Assembly: GCF_009696065.1 (NCBI RefSeq)
Contig: NZ_VUMS01000003.1
Coordinates: forward strand, 1-64,000
DNA: 64,000 nucleotides
Source of the DNA: Oliverpabstia intestinalis
GTDB lineage: Bacteria; Bacillota; Clostridia; Lachnospirales; Lachnospiraceae
Direction of reading: 5' to 3'
The translations under genes and the position numbers were made by a program. Below are positions 45,902 to 54,886 of this stretch, one piece after another (within the stretch, counting starts at the first letter, position 1; each line of letters begins with the position of its first letter). Under the pieces are notes generated by a model. It was not told the DNA's origin. It saw nothing but the letters and a program-made list of their open reading frames with translations, and made no database searches.

Positions 45902-47283
45902 AAAAAAGATTCAGAAGAATAGAGCTGACAAAAGAAGGAAAAATGATTACAGCCGGAGCTGTGGCAGCCATCGTGCTGCCGGCTCTGCTGGCATTTTTCT
46001 TTTTGTTTCGGGTGGACAAAGTGTATGTGGTGGGAAATACCAGATACACCGATGAAGAAGTAAAAGAATATGTGATGACAACACCATTGACATCTAACAC
46101 GGTGCTTGCGATGTTATTTGAAAGACATAAAAATGCAGAAAATATTCCGTTTGTGGATTCTTTTGATCTTGAGAGAGTCAATGCCCATACCATTCGGATC
46201 CATGTAAATGAGAAAAAAATTGTCGGTTATATCACACAGGGAACAGAGAGGCTGTATTTTAACAAGGACGGACTTGTGGTGGAAGTGACTGCTATGGAGC
46301 AGGATGAAATTGATTCCATGGATCAGGAAGAAGAAGAACTGAATCAGTTAAAGGAGCAGGCCTCACAGGAAGCTGCCGCAAAAGAAGCGGATGCGGCACT
46401 GGAAGCTCTGACAGGAGAAAGTGCCGATACAACGGACAGGGCAGATACAGAAGATGCACAGAAAGAAGATGGTACAGAGAGTGATACGCAACAGGCAGAC
46501 AGTACAGAGGGACAGGTACTGCAGGCTGTAGAGTCTGATACCGGGAATGAAAACGCGACAAAATTTAAGGCAGCAGTAACAGATGTGCCAAGAGTTATCG
46601 GCATCACAGATAAGGAAAAAGGTATCGCACTCGGAGATACGATTCCGGCGATTGCAGATGGTATCTATAATACAATTCTTGGAATCACCCGTATGGTGGA
46701 AAAGTATGAAATTCTTCCGGAGATGGTGTGTTTTGATGAGAATCAGGAGATTATTCTGGTGTATAACAACGGAAACATCCACTGCAATCTGGGAAAAGAT
46801 ACGCTGTTGGAGGAAAAGATTACCAGAGTAGCGGCAATTCTTCCAAAATTATCTGATTTTACGGGTATTCTCCACCTGGAAGATTATGAAACGGATATTA
46901 CCAACATTATCTTTTCGAAAGAGACGCTGTATACACTGAAAATGGAAATTGCACAGATTGAGGGAAGAGACTTCGGCGAAGATACGGAAGATCCGGCGGC
47001 AGATACACAAACTGAAGACGGATCTCAGGATCCGGCAGGAGAGGGAGAGGGCAGCGCAGATTCTGCAACAGATGAAAGTGATACACAAGGAGACACCGTG
47101 ACAGATCCTGATGCTTCCGGTGAAGATACAAAGACACAGGATGACAGCACACAGGACAACGGATCCGGAGACGGAAGCGATAACAGTACTACCGAAGAGG
47201 ACGGGGGGATGACGGACACCGGGGCAGGAACAGAACAAAACGGTACAGATACGTCGGAGACACAGAAAACTGCGGGGGAGTAA
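45898..47283 (+). CDS. ftsQ: FtsQ/DivIB cell division protein with acidic insertions
   Basis: Bitopic divisome protein. A basic N-tail and helix (about 16-38) are followed by a POTRA domain (about 40-110, VDKVYVVGNTRYTDEEVKEY). An acidic Glu/Asp/Ala/Thr/Gln-rich insert (about 135-220) then splits the beta domain, which resumes at about 225 and ends near 360. A final tail of about 100 residues is almost wholly Asp, Glu, Gly, Ser, Thr and Gln. Length 461 against roughly 250-280 usual. The call rests on POTRA, topology and position before ftsZ. Confidence 0.88.
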   Translation: MKKRFRRIELTKEGKMITAGAVAAIVLPALLAFFFLFRVDKVYVVGNTRYTDEEVKEYVMTTPLTSNTVLAMLFERHKNAENIPFVDSFDLERVNAHTIRIHVNEKKIVGYITQGTERLYFNKDGLVVEVTAMEQDEIDSMDQEEEELNQLKEQASQEAAAKEADAALEALTGESADTTDRADTEDAQKEDGTESDTQQADSTEGQVLQAVESDTGNENATKFKAAVTDVPRVIGITDKEKGIALGDTIPAIADGIYNTILGITRMVEKYEILPEMVCFDENQEIILVYNNGNIHCNLGKDTLLEEKITRVAAILPKLSDFTGILHLEDYETDITNIIFSKETLYTLKMEIAQIEGRDFGEDTEDPAADTQTEDGSQDPAGEGEGSADSATDESDTQGDTVTDPDASGEDTKTQDDSTQDNGSGDGSDNSTTEEDGGMTDTGAGTEQNGTDTSETQKTAGE

Positions 47284-47353
47284 ACCGCAGGAAAACAAAA
47301 TCCGGAAAAACCTTACAAAATTCGAAAAAAAACATGAAATCTGAAAAAAATAG

Positions 47354-47382
47354 TTGATTAATCAGAGAAGAAATTATATTAT
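47354..47382 (+). promoter_or_regulatory. ftsZ promoter
   Basis: TTGATT (47354-47359), 17-bp spacer, TATTAT (47377-47382), 85 bp before the ftsZ start. Confidence 0.7.
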
Positions 47383-47466
47383 ATAACCATATGTAACTCT
47401 TTAAGATAAGGCAAAAGTACCCTGAAGGGAATAAATATAAGCGCAAGCAAAAAAGGAGGAAGTACT

Positions 47467-48633
47467 TTGTTAGAGATTATGACAAATGAAGCGGAATCAT
47501 CTGCAAAGATTATAGTAATTGGTGTAGGTGGAGCCGGTAATAATGCAGTAAACCGCATGGTAGAAGAAACAATCGGCGGTGTGGAGTTTATCGGGGTAAA
47601 CACTGATAAACAGGCTTTGACTCTTTGCAAAGCTCCTACCGTATTACAGATAGGTGAGAAACTGACAAAAGGTCTTGGAGCCGGAGCAAAGCCTGAGATC
47701 GGTGAAAAAGCGGCAGAAGAGAGTATGGAAGAGATCCGTCAGCTGATGGAAGGTGCTGACATGGTATTCGTTACCTGTGGTATGGGTGGCGGAACCGGAA
47801 CAGGTGCTGCACCGGTTGTTGCAGGTATTGCAAAAGAGATGGGCATCCTGACTGTCGGTGTTGTGACAAAACCGTTCCGTTTTGAGGCAAAAACCCGTAT
47901 GAGCAACGCTCTGATGGGAATTGATAAATTAAAAGACAACGTAGACACTCTGATCGTTATCCCGAATGATAAACTGCTTGAGATCGTTGACCGTCGGACT
48001 ACGATGCCGGAAGCACTGAAGAAAGCAGATGAAGTTTTACAGCAGGCAGTACAGGGCATCACAGACCTGATCAACATGCCGGCACTGATCAACCTGGATT
48101 TCGCAGATGTTCAGACTGTCATGAAAGACAAAGGAATCGCTCATATCGGTATCGGCGAGGCAAAGGGCGACGACAAAGCACTGGAAGCTGTACAGCAGGC
48201 TGTATCCAGTCCGTTGCTTGAGACAACCATCCAGGGTGCAAGCCATGTGATCATTAACATCTCCGGAGATATCTCCCTGATGGATGCAAATGATGCTGCA
48301 AGCTATGTACAGAACCTGGCAGGCGAAGATGCAAACATCATCTTTGGTGCCATGTATGATGATACCGCAGTAGATTCTGCTAAGATCACGGTTATTGCAA
48401 CCGGACTGAATGATGCAACTGCAAAACAGGCAAGCGTAAGCAAAGCTTCTGCAGTACCTGCTCAGCCAGTACAGACTGCACAGGTAAAAGAAGCAGCACC
48501 GGAAAAACCTGCATTTTCCCAGGGTATGACGATGCCGAGTTTCCAGATGCCAAAAGCAAATCCGGGAGCACCGACCAGCAGTACTGTTCCGAGAAAAGAT
48601 ATCCAGATTCCGGATTTCCTGAAAAGAAGATAA
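47467..48633 (+). CDS. ftsZ: Cell division GTPase FtsZ
   Basis: Tubulin-like GTPase forming the Z ring. [13 protein letters not shown], the tubulin signature [14 protein letters not shown], and the T7 loop [11 protein letters not shown] are present. The C-terminus has a linker and the conserved [10 protein letters not shown] end that binds FtsA or SepF. The start is a rare TTG 7 bases after GGAGG; the ATG four codons later would be 19 bases away, so TTG is preferred, giving 388 residues. A 46-bp insertion element follows the stop. Confidence 0.97.
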   Translation: MLEIMTNEAESSAKIIVIGVGGAGNNAVNRMVEETIGGVEFIGVNTDKQALTLCKAPTVLQIGEKLTKGLGAGAKPEIGEKAAEESMEEIRQLMEGADMVFVTCGMGGGTGTGAAPVVAGIAKEMGILTVGVVTKPFRFEAKTRMSNALMGIDKLKDNVDTLIVIPNDKLLEIVDRRTTMPEALKKADEVLQQAVQGITDLINMPALINLDFADVQTVMKDKGIAHIGIGEAKGDDKALEAVQQAVSSPLLETTIQGASHVIINISGDISLMDANDAASYVQNLAGEDANIIFGAMYDDTAVDSAKITVIATGLNDATAKQASVSKASAVPAQPVQTAQVKEAAPEKPAFSQGMTMPSFQMPKANPGAPTSSTVPRKDIQIPDFLKRR

Positions 48634-48636
48634 AGC

Positions 48637-48682
48637 GCAACTATTCAGTAGGTAGCATTCTGCGAGAGTACTGAACAGTTAC
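48637..48682 (+). repeat. 46-bp GTAAC-type insertion element
   Basis: Starts GCAACTATTCAGTA and ends TACTGAACAGTTAC, the two ends of the 142-bp elements joined by a short centre. Flanks GATAAAGC (48629-48636) and GATAAAAC (48683-48690) match at 7 of 8; the left one contains the ftsZ stop. Confidence 0.8.
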
Positions 48683-48700
48683 GATAAAACAGAAAAATAA

Positions 48701-48728
48701 AAACCCCGGGGTGAACTCCGGGGTTTTT
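48701..48728 (+). terminator. ftsZ intrinsic terminator
   Basis: AACCCCGG and CCGGGGTT stem with an eight-base loop and a T-run. Confidence 0.92.
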
Positions 48729-48765
48729 TGACTCTTACGTAAAAAGCAGACAGAAAGGAACAGAT

Positions 48766-49875
48766 ATGGAAAAAGAAGAATTACTGTTGATTCATGGAAC
48801 AGAGTATAAAGAGATGACAAAAGAGATCCTGTATGCTGCCGGACTGGAAGCACAGATCGGAGCGAGGGGGAAAAAGATTGGGATCAAGCCGAACCTGGTG
48901 GCTCCGTCGGAGGCTTTTCTGGGGGCAACAACTCATCCTGAAATTGTGGCTGGAATCATCGAATATCTGCAGGAAGCGGGATTTCAGAATATCATCATGC
49001 TGGAAGGTTCCTGGGTAGGGGATAAGACGAGAGAATCCATGCAAGTCTGTGGATATGAGAAGCTGAGCGAAATGTACAAGGTTCCATTTAAAGATATGCA
49101 GGCAGATCCCGGAGAACTGACGGAGTGCGGAGGGATGGAACTTGAGATCTGCCGGGAGGCAAAAAGTCTCGATTTTCTGATCAATGTACCGGTGATGAAG
49201 GGGCATTGCCAGACGAAGATCACCTGTGCACTGAAGAATATGAAGGGACTGCTTCCAAACCGGGAAAAACGTCATTTTCACGCGATGGGACTGCATAAAC
49301 CGATTGCACACCTGGCAGTCGGGCTGCATCAGGATTTTATTCTGGTTGACAATATCTGCGGGGACTGGGACTTTGAGGACGGAGGCAATCCGGTGGAGAT
49401 GAACCGTTTGATCGCCGGAAGAGATCCGGTACTGGTCGATGCATTTGTCTGCCATGAGATGGGGTATGGGGTGGAAGAAGTGCCGTATATCCGAATGGCA
49501 GAAGCGCTGGGGGCCGGATGTGCAGACTGGACACAGGCCCGGATCCGGGAACTGAATCCACCGGTTTCACAGGTGGTAAAGACCGGAAGGAGAAAAGTAG
49601 TGGAAGTAGCGGATGCCGTAGAGGAGGTGGAGTCCTGCAGTGCCTGTTACGGATATCTGATTCCTGCACTCGACCAGTTAAAAGAAGAAGGCGTTCTGGA
49701 AAAACTGGATACGAAGATATGTATCGGACAGGGATATCGGGGAAAGACAGGAACGCTTGGAATCGGCAGCTGCACCAGGGGGTTTGCTTCCTGTCTGCAG
49801 GGATGTCCGCCTACTGATGAGGAAATCTATCAATTTCTAAAAAAATGTATACAGGAAAAAGAAGAAAGGATATAA
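48766..49875 (+). CDS. DUF362 domain protein
   Basis: A 369-residue protein of the DUF362 family. GIKPNLVAPSEA, the HPEIV segment, NVPVMKGHCQTKITCALKNMKG (cut for length) and VDAFVCHEMGY are the characteristic blocks. The usual ferredoxin extension is not recognisable, but the C-terminal third holds clustered cysteines (SCSAC near 290, then C, C and CLQGC) that could bind metal. The biochemical role is not established. It follows the ftsZ terminator and precedes the D-2-hydroxyacid dehydrogenase by 71 bp. Confidence 0.85.
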   Translation: MEKEELLLIHGTEYKEMTKEILYAAGLEAQIGARGKKIGIKPNLVAPSEAFLGATTHPEIVAGIIEYLQEAGFQNIIMLEGSWVGDKTRESMQVCGYEKLSEMYKVPFKDMQADPGELTECGGMELEICREAKSLDFLINVPVMKGHCQTKITCALKNMKGLLPNREKRHFHAMGLHKPIAHLAVGLHQDFILVDNICGDWDFEDGGNPVEMNRLIAGRDPVLVDAFVCHEMGYGVEEVPYIRMAEALGAGCADWTQARIRELNPPVSQVVKTGRRKVVEVADAVEEVESCSACYGYLIPALDQLKEEGVLEKLDTKICIGQGYRGKTGTLGIGSCTRGFASCLQGCPPTDEEIYQFLKKCIQEKEERI

Positions 49876-49946
49876 TAAGAAAGACAGAAAACTGTCTGGA
49901 AAATAATGTTTCTATATGAAAAAAACAGAAAAAGGAGGAGCATGCT

Positions 49947-50939
49947 GTGAAGATTTTATTTTATGATACAAAAAGTTATGATAAAGAGTCTTTTGAAGCA
50001 AAAGCAAAAGACTATCCGGATATTCAGATCGAATATCTGAAATCTGAACTGGTTCCGAGTACTGCAAAACTGGCAAAAGGATACGATGCGATCTGTGCAT
50101 TTGTCAGCAGTGATGTGGGAACCGAAACGATCGATGTCCTGTCTGCGTGTGGAGTGAAACTGATTCTGATGCGCTGTGCGGGATTTAACAATGTGGATGT
50201 GGAGAAAGCGACCGCATGTGGAATCAAAGTCATGCGTGTGCCCGGATATTCCCCGGAAGCTGTAGCAGAACACGCGATGGCACTGGCACTGGCTGCCACC
50301 CGGAGAATCCACAAAGCCTATGTGAGAGTTCGCGAAAACGACTTCAGCCTTGGTGGTATGCAGGGAGTAAATTTCTACCGGAAAACAGCCGGTATCGTGG
50401 GAACCGGTAAAATCGGTGCGGCAATGGCGAGAATCTGTCATGGATTTGGCATGAATGTCATTGCCTATGATAAATATCAGAATCCGGCACTGGATTTCGT
50501 AAAATACGTATCGTTGGATGAACTGCTGGCGCAGAGTGACCTGATTTCCCTTCACTGCCCACTGATGGATGAGACCTATCATATGATCAATCGGGAATCT
50601 ATCAGAAAGATGAAAGATGGTGTGATCCTGGTCAATACCTCCCGTGGTGGTCTGGTAAAGACAGAAGATCTGATCGAGGGAATCCGTGCAAGAAAATTCT
50701 TTGCAGTCGGCCTGGATGTATACGAAGAAGAAAAGAAAAATGTATTTGAAGACCGTTCCGATGAGATTATGGAGACTTCAGTGACGGCGAGATTGCTGTC
50801 CTTCCCGAATGTTATTATTACCTCTCATCAGGGATTCTTCACTTATGAAGCATTGGATGCCATCAGTGAGACAACTCTTAACAATGCAATGGCGTTTACA
50901 AAAGGGGAAAGAACAGGAAACGAAGTGGAAATTGAGTAA
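49947..50939 (+). CDS. D-lactate dehydrogenase-type 2-hydroxyacid dehydrogenase
   Basis: NAD-dependent enzyme of the D-2-hydroxyacid family, most like fermentative D-LDH. The Rossmann motif GIVGTGKIGAAMA is near residue 149. Catalytic Arg is in NTSRGGLV, Glu in DVYEEE and His in SHQGFFT. Length 330 is normal. The start is GTG 8 bases after AAGGAGG; an overlapping ATG CTG TGA just upstream is out of frame and too short to be a gene. Lactate specificity is inferred, not proven. Confidence 0.88.
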   Translation: MKILFYDTKSYDKESFEAKAKDYPDIQIEYLKSELVPSTAKLAKGYDAICAFVSSDVGTETIDVLSACGVKLILMRCAGFNNVDVEKATACGIKVMRVPGYSPEAVAEHAMALALAATRRIHKAYVRVRENDFSLGGMQGVNFYRKTAGIVGTGKIGAAMARICHGFGMNVIAYDKYQNPALDFVKYVSLDELLAQSDLISLHCPLMDETYHMINRESIRKMKDGVILVNTSRGGLVKTEDLIEGIRARKFFAVGLDVYEEEKKNVFEDRSDEIMETSVTARLLSFPNVIITSHQGFFTYEALDAISETTLNNAMAFTKGERTGNEVEIE

Positions 50940-50946
50940 AAAAGCA

Positions 50947-50975
50947 TTGAATTTCCATCGGTATTATATTATAAT
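50947..50975 (+). promoter_or_regulatory. thrS promoter
   Basis: TTGAAT (50947-50952), 17-bp spacer, TATAAT (50970-50975), just ahead of the T-box leader. Confidence 0.8.
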
Positions 50976-50994
50976 GAACTCGGTTTAGAAAATA

Positions 50995-51234
50995 GTATGA
51001 AAAAGCGTTGACGAAGAAAGTAATGCAGTCAGATCTATACAGAGAGAGAAATGTATGGTGGAAGTTTCTTATGGACAGGTTGCAGGAAAACCACTTCTGA
51101 GTTGTGCGTAGAAGGATGAGATTTCATCCGAAGCGTTACCGGGTTGCTCTGTTACAGGCAATAAGAGAAAAATAAGGTGGAACCGTGCATAATAGCACCC
51201 TTAGGTGGCAGTCTGTCATCTAAGGGTGTTTTTT
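50995..51234 (+). ncRNA. T-box leader of thrS, Thr-specific
   Basis: Tandem features of a T-box riboswitch: a long Stem I with AGAGAGAGAA-type AG region, a probable specifier codon ACC (Thr) at 51090-51092 within AACCACTTCTGAG, and the nearly invariant T-box sequence AAGGTGGAACCGTGC at 51174-51188. Uncharged tRNA-Thr pairing would favour the antiterminator and thrS expression. Specifier placement was done by eye. Confidence 0.92.
51195..51234 (+). terminator. T-box regulated terminator
   Basis: CACCCTTAG and CTAAGGGTG form the stem, followed by six T, directly after the T-box motif. Confidence 0.92.
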
Positions 51235-51235
51235 C

Positions 51236-51311
51236 GTTACTCGGGTAATGAGTTAAAGTCTGTTCTTTCATGGAATCTTGACTACTGCCGCAATAGCGTG
51301 TTTTTCTCGCT
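51236..51311 (+). repeat. Decayed copy of the 93-bp hairpin repeat
   Basis: TCGGGTAATGAGTTAAAGTC...TTGACTACTGCCGC aligns with the repeat units at 54698-54865 (GCGAGCAACGAGTCAAAGTC...TTGACGACTGCCGC). It lies between the T-box terminator and the thrS ribosome binding site, within the transcribed leader. Confidence 0.7.
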
Positions 51312-51336
51312 GACAATGGTAAAAAGGAGAAGAAAA

Positions 51337-53112
51337 ATGGTAAATTTTAAAGAAGATGAACAGTTAAAAACATTGAATCATTCCTGTGCCCATGTAATGG
51401 CTCAGGCGATCAAACATCTGTATCCACAGGCAAAGTTCTGGGTTGGACCTGTTGTTGCAGAGGGCTTCTATTATGATATTGATCTTGGAGAGGATGTAAT
51501 TCGTGATGAGGACATCGAAAAGATCACAAAAGAGATGAAAAAAGTTGTAAAATCCGGCAAAAAGATCATCCGTCGTGAAGTGTCTAAAGAAGAAGCACTG
51601 GAAATGTTCGCCGATGATCCTTATAAACTGGATCTGATCGCAGATCTGGAAGAGGGAAATATCACTGTTTACGATCAGGGTGACTTTACCGATTTGTGTC
51701 GTGGACCTCACGTGGATAATGTAAAACTTTGTAAACATTTTAAACTGATTCGTCACTCCGGAGCTTACTGGAAGGGTGACAGTAAAAACAAAATGCTGCA
51801 GCGTATCTACGGTGTATGTTTCCCGACCGCAGAAGAACTGGAAGCACATCTGCAGTTACTGGAGGAAGCAAAAGAAAGAGATCACAGAAAGATTGGAAAA
51901 GATATGAATTTGTTCATGGTTGACGATCTGGTTGGACGTGGTCTGCCGATGTTCCTGCCGAAAGGATATACAATCTGGCAGGAGCTGGAAAATTACATCA
52001 AGGAAAAAGAACGTAAACTGGGTTATCTGCATGTTATGACACCTTGTGTTGGTACTGTCAACCTGTATAAGACTTCCGGCCACTGGGATCATTACAAAGA
52101 GAACATGTTCCCGCCGATGGAGATGGAAGGGGAATCTTTTGTTCTTCGTCCGATGAACTGTCCGCATCATATGATGATTTATGCAAATAAAAGACATTCT
52201 TATAAAAACCTGCCGATCCGTATCGGCGAGATTGCGCATGACTTCCGTTATGAGAGCAGCGGAACGCTGAAAGGTATCGAACGGGGAAGACATTTCTGTC
52301 AGAACGATGCCCATCTGTTTGTAACACCGGAACAGATCAAGGATGAATTTACAAAAGTAGTAGAACTGATCTTCAGTACCTATAAAGATTTCGGAATCAC
52401 CAATTATCGTTGTGTACTGTCTCTGCGTGATCCGGAAAACAAAGAAAAATATCATGATGATGATGAGATGTGGAACACAGCAGAAGATGCACTGCGTGAT
52501 GTAATGAACAGCATCGGAATCGAATACACCGAAGAAATCGGAGAAGCTGCATTCTATGGCCCGAAACTGGATGTCAATGTACAGCCTGCCATCGGTAACG
52601 AGATTACCCTGTCTACCTGTCAGCTGGACTTCTGCTTGCCGGCGAAATTCAATCTGTCCTACATCGACAGCAACGGAGAAAAACAGACACCGGTTGTTTT
52701 GCACCGCGCAATTCTTGGATCTCTGGATCGTTTCATGGCATACATTCTGGAAGAGACCAAAGGAAACCTGCCGACCTGGCTGGCACCTGTTCAGGCACGT
52801 GTTATGCCGGTTAAGACCGACGATGAAGGTCTGAATGCATATGCACAGGAAATCGTGGATGCATTGGAAGCAGCAGATGTCCGTGTGGAACTGGATGACC
52901 GTGCAGAAAAACTTGGGTATCGTATGCGTGAAGGTCAGGTAGAAAAAGTACCGTATCTGCTGGTTGTCGGATTCAATGAAAAAGACGACAGAACCGTTTC
53001 CTTCCGTCTGCATGGCGAAAAAGAAACTACGGTTCTGCCACTGGATACTTTTGTAGAAAAGATCAAAGCAGAGATTGCAGAAAAATCAAGAGAACACATT
53101 CACGTAAACTAA
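51337..53112 (+). CDS. thrS: Threonyl-tRNA synthetase without TGS domain
   Basis: Class II synthetase. The protein begins directly with the N2 editing domain (HSCAHVMAQAIKHLYP with the HxxxH pair, later the CRGPH motif), followed by the catalytic core with motif 2 (FRYESSGTLKGIERGRHFCQ) and motif 3 (HRAILGSLDRFMAYI), and the anticodon-binding domain. The N-terminal TGS domain of longer enzymes is missing, giving 591 residues instead of about 640. An open frame runs upstream to 51205, but AAGGAGA sets the ATG at 51337. It is regulated by the T-box. Confidence 0.96.
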   Translation: MVNFKEDEQLKTLNHSCAHVMAQAIKHLYPQAKFWVGPVVAEGFYYDIDLGEDVIRDEDIEKITKEMKKVVKSGKKIIRREVSKEEALEMFADDPYKLDLIADLEEGNITVYDQGDFTDLCRGPHVDNVKLCKHFKLIRHSGAYWKGDSKNKMLQRIYGVCFPTAEELEAHLQLLEEAKERDHRKIGKDMNLFMVDDLVGRGLPMFLPKGYTIWQELENYIKEKERKLGYLHVMTPCVGTVNLYKTSGHWDHYKENMFPPMEMEGESFVLRPMNCPHHMMIYANKRHSYKNLPIRIGEIAHDFRYESSGTLKGIERGRHFCQNDAHLFVTPEQIKDEFTKVVELIFSTYKDFGITNYRCVLSLRDPENKEKYHDDDEMWNTAEDALRDVMNSIGIEYTEEIGEAAFYGPKLDVNVQPAIGNEITLSTCQLDFCLPAKFNLSYIDSNGEKQTPVVLHRAILGSLDRFMAYILEETKGNLPTWLAPVQARVMPVKTDDEGLNAYAQEIVDALEAADVRVELDDRAEKLGYRMREGQVEKVPYLLVVGFNEKDDRTVSFRLHGEKETTVLPLDTFVEKIKAEIAEKSREHIHVN

Positions 53113-53156
53113 TTTCAGGAAAACGGGAAGAATTATGTTTTATTGATATACAATAA

Positions 53157-53202
53157 AAAAATCCCCTGTGGAAGTTCAGGATTTCCAACAGGGGATTTTT
53201 TT
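53157..53202 (+). terminator. thrS intrinsic terminator
   Basis: AAATCCCCTGT and ACAGGGGATTT with an inner GGAA/TTCC helix, then a T-run. The A-run on the other side allows use from the minus strand as well. Confidence 0.92.
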
Positions 53203-53304
53203 CAGTGAATATCAATAATTAATCCAATGGATTGATTTTATTAGCAGAAATATACGTCCGTGTAAAGAAAAAGCTGCTGCATATGATGTATGCAACAGCT
53301 CGGA

Positions 53305-53387
53305 TGCCGCTGGCCGGACTCGAACCGGCACGGCTGTTAACCGCTTGATTTTGAGTCAAGTGCGTCTGCCAATTCCGCCACAGCGGC
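53305..53387 (-). tRNA. tRNA-Leu(CAA)
   Basis: Minus-strand cloverleaf with acceptor GCCGCTG/CAGCGGC, type II variable arm, GGTTCGAGTCC T-arm and anticodon loop CTCAAAA, so anticodon CAA decoding UUG. The discriminator is A and CCA is not encoded. It is isolated between the thrS terminator and a small protein gene. Confidence 0.95.
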
Positions 53388-53584
53388 ATGAAAAACGGTT
53401 CGCTAAAACCGACCTTTATAATATCATATCAGCGGATAAAAAGCAAGCATTTTATTTTGAGATGGAAAAATAGATTTCCACTTGTATCGGAGTAAGAGAG
53501 CGGATATAATAAAAAACAGGGCTCTCTACACAGCGAAAGCAGAGCCGGAAAAAGGACTGCAAATAAGAAAACGGGGGAAAAGTG

Positions 53585-53767
53585 ATGGCAGAACAGACAA
53601 ACTGTGAGAGTTGTGCGAATTATGTATACGATGAAGAATCCGATTGCTACTGCTGCGAAGTGGATCTGGATGAAGATGAGATGTATCGGTTTTTAAGTGA
53701 TACTTTTTACCAGTGTCCGTATTATCAGCTGGACGACGAATATCGGATCGTAAGAAAACAAATGTAA
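53585..53767 (+). CDS. Small Cys-rich protein, DUF6472 family
   Basis: A 60-residue acidic protein with CESCANYVYDEESDCYCCEV and a later cysteine in YQCPYY, ending EYRIVRKQM. I recognise it as the DUF6472 family of Clostridia, whose function is unknown; the Cys pattern suggests zinc or cluster binding. A GTG one codon upstream is an alternative start. Confidence 0.8.
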   Translation: MAEQTNCESCANYVYDEESDCYCCEVDLDEDEMYRFLSDTFYQCPYYQLDDEYRIVRKQM

Positions 53768-53834
53768 AAAAAGAATAAAGTCTCTGTTTCAGTTTGACAA
53801 ACAAAAGATTCTTCATTAAAATTGAAAAATAGTG

Positions 53835-53861
53835 GTAACTGTAAAGTTATAAAGCAGTTAC
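53835..53861 (+). repeat. 27-bp GTAAC-type insertion element, decayed
   Basis: GTAACTGT and CAGTTAC bound a 27-bp unit. Flanks AAATAGTG and GGACAGTG match at 5 of 8 with only transitions between them, so this would be an old copy. Confidence 0.5.
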
Positions 53862-53898
53862 GGACAGTGAAAAAGAAACAGGAGAACGGAGGAAAACT

Positions 53899-54645
53899 AT
53901 GTATCAATATCAGGATCAGAAGGAAATGCGCCGGGCCCTTAACGGCAAGATGATCGTTATGCTGGTGGGAATCATGCTGGTTATGACAGCTCTGACATCC
54001 AGCCTGTCCTACGGTATGCGGTGCTGGTCAATGGCAGGAATGGCGGACAAGGGGAATGAAGAGGTTCTGGAGGCATTAAAACAGATTGACATTACAAGCG
54101 GAACACTTCGCGCATGCAGCGTAGTATATTATATTCAGGCAGTGATCGAAACCATGGTTGGAATCTTTTGTTTCCGGTTAAACAATCGGCTGGATAAGGT
54201 TGCACTTTTGTGGAAAATGAGCCTGGGAATTCTGGGTCTCGAAGTTCTGGCGGGTGTTGCACTGACAGCAATGCATATGATCAGTCCGTTTATGATCATT
54301 TCCAATCTGCTGTTACCGTTGTTTCTGCTCTGGGCGGTTAGTGGCCTGAAAAAGGTAGCGAAAAATCATCCGGATCGTATCTATGCGGTAGAACCGAACA
54401 ATCGGAAAAAAGGAAAGGAAGCAGATAAAACTTCCGTTCAACCGAAAAAAGCAGGACAGAAGAAAAGTCTGATGGAGCATGCAACACAGGTAACACCGGA
54501 GAATATCACACCACTGGAACTGACCAGGGAACTGGAGAAAGAAGATGCCAACGTAACAGAAGAGGTTCAGGAAGCATCTGAGGAAGAGGTTGCAGAAGTG
54601 ACAGAAACAAAAGAAGAGAAAAAGGAAACACAGGAGCAAGAATAA
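53899..54645 (+). CDS. Polytopic membrane protein of unknown function
   Basis: A 248-residue protein not recognised as a known family. About four hydrophobic segments lie in the first 150 residues (near 18-38, 75-95, 102-122 and 128-148), followed by a long cytoplasmic tail of about 95 residues that begins basic and ends strongly acidic (Glu-rich from about 205). GGAGG precedes the ATG. It stands alone between a 27-bp insertion element and the tandem hairpin repeat. Confidence 0.75.
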   Translation: MYQYQDQKEMRRALNGKMIVMLVGIMLVMTALTSSLSYGMRCWSMAGMADKGNEEVLEALKQIDITSGTLRACSVVYYIQAVIETMVGIFCFRLNNRLDKVALLWKMSLGILGLEVLAGVALTAMHMISPFMIISNLLLPLFLLWAVSGLKKVAKNHPDRIYAVEPNNRKKGKEADKTSVQPKKAGQKKSLMEHATQVTPENITPLELTRELEKEDANVTEEVQEASEEEVAEVTETKEEKKETQEQE

Positions 54646-54697
54646 GGATCAAAATTCCCTGCCATCCGGCCAATGACCGGTTGTGTGGGGAATTTTA

Positions 54698-54865
54698 TAG
54701 TTTACGCGAGCAACGAGTCAAAGTCCGTGCTTGCACGAGACCTTGACGACTGCCGCGGTAGTTTGAGAAACTCGCGGAGCGTGTTTCTCATAGTCTATGC
54801 GAGCAACGAGTCAAAGTCCGTGCCTGCACGAGACCTTGACGACTGTCGCGATAATGTGAGAAATC
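54698..54865 (+). repeat. Tandem 93-bp hairpin repeat
   Basis: Two units (54698-54790 and 54791-54865, the second shorter) share GCGAGCAACGAGTCAAAGTC and ACGAGACCTTGACGACTG. Each forms a hairpin from GTCAAAGTC, CGTGC, a two-base loop, GCACG and GACCTTGAC. The first unit adds a TGAGAAAC/GTTTCTCA hairpin. It reads as an open frame with a repeated peptide, but the hairpin conservation and the lack of a ribosome binding site argue that the DNA or RNA is what matters. Confidence 0.8.
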
Positions 54866-54886
54866 TAACAGAAAGAAGGCGAGGCA

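Noticed and set aside
49942-49950. ATG CTG TGA mini-frame overlapping the D-LDH start
   Set aside because: Two codons long and almost certainly fortuitous; the GTG at 49947 has the proper Shine-Dalgarno spacing.
51205-51336. Upstream extension of thrS
   Set aside because: It begins inside the T-box terminator and runs through a repeat; AAGGAGA directly before 51337 marks the real start.
51856-53013. 385-codon open frame antisense to thrS
   Set aside because: Shadow of thrS; no start signal or recognisable domain.
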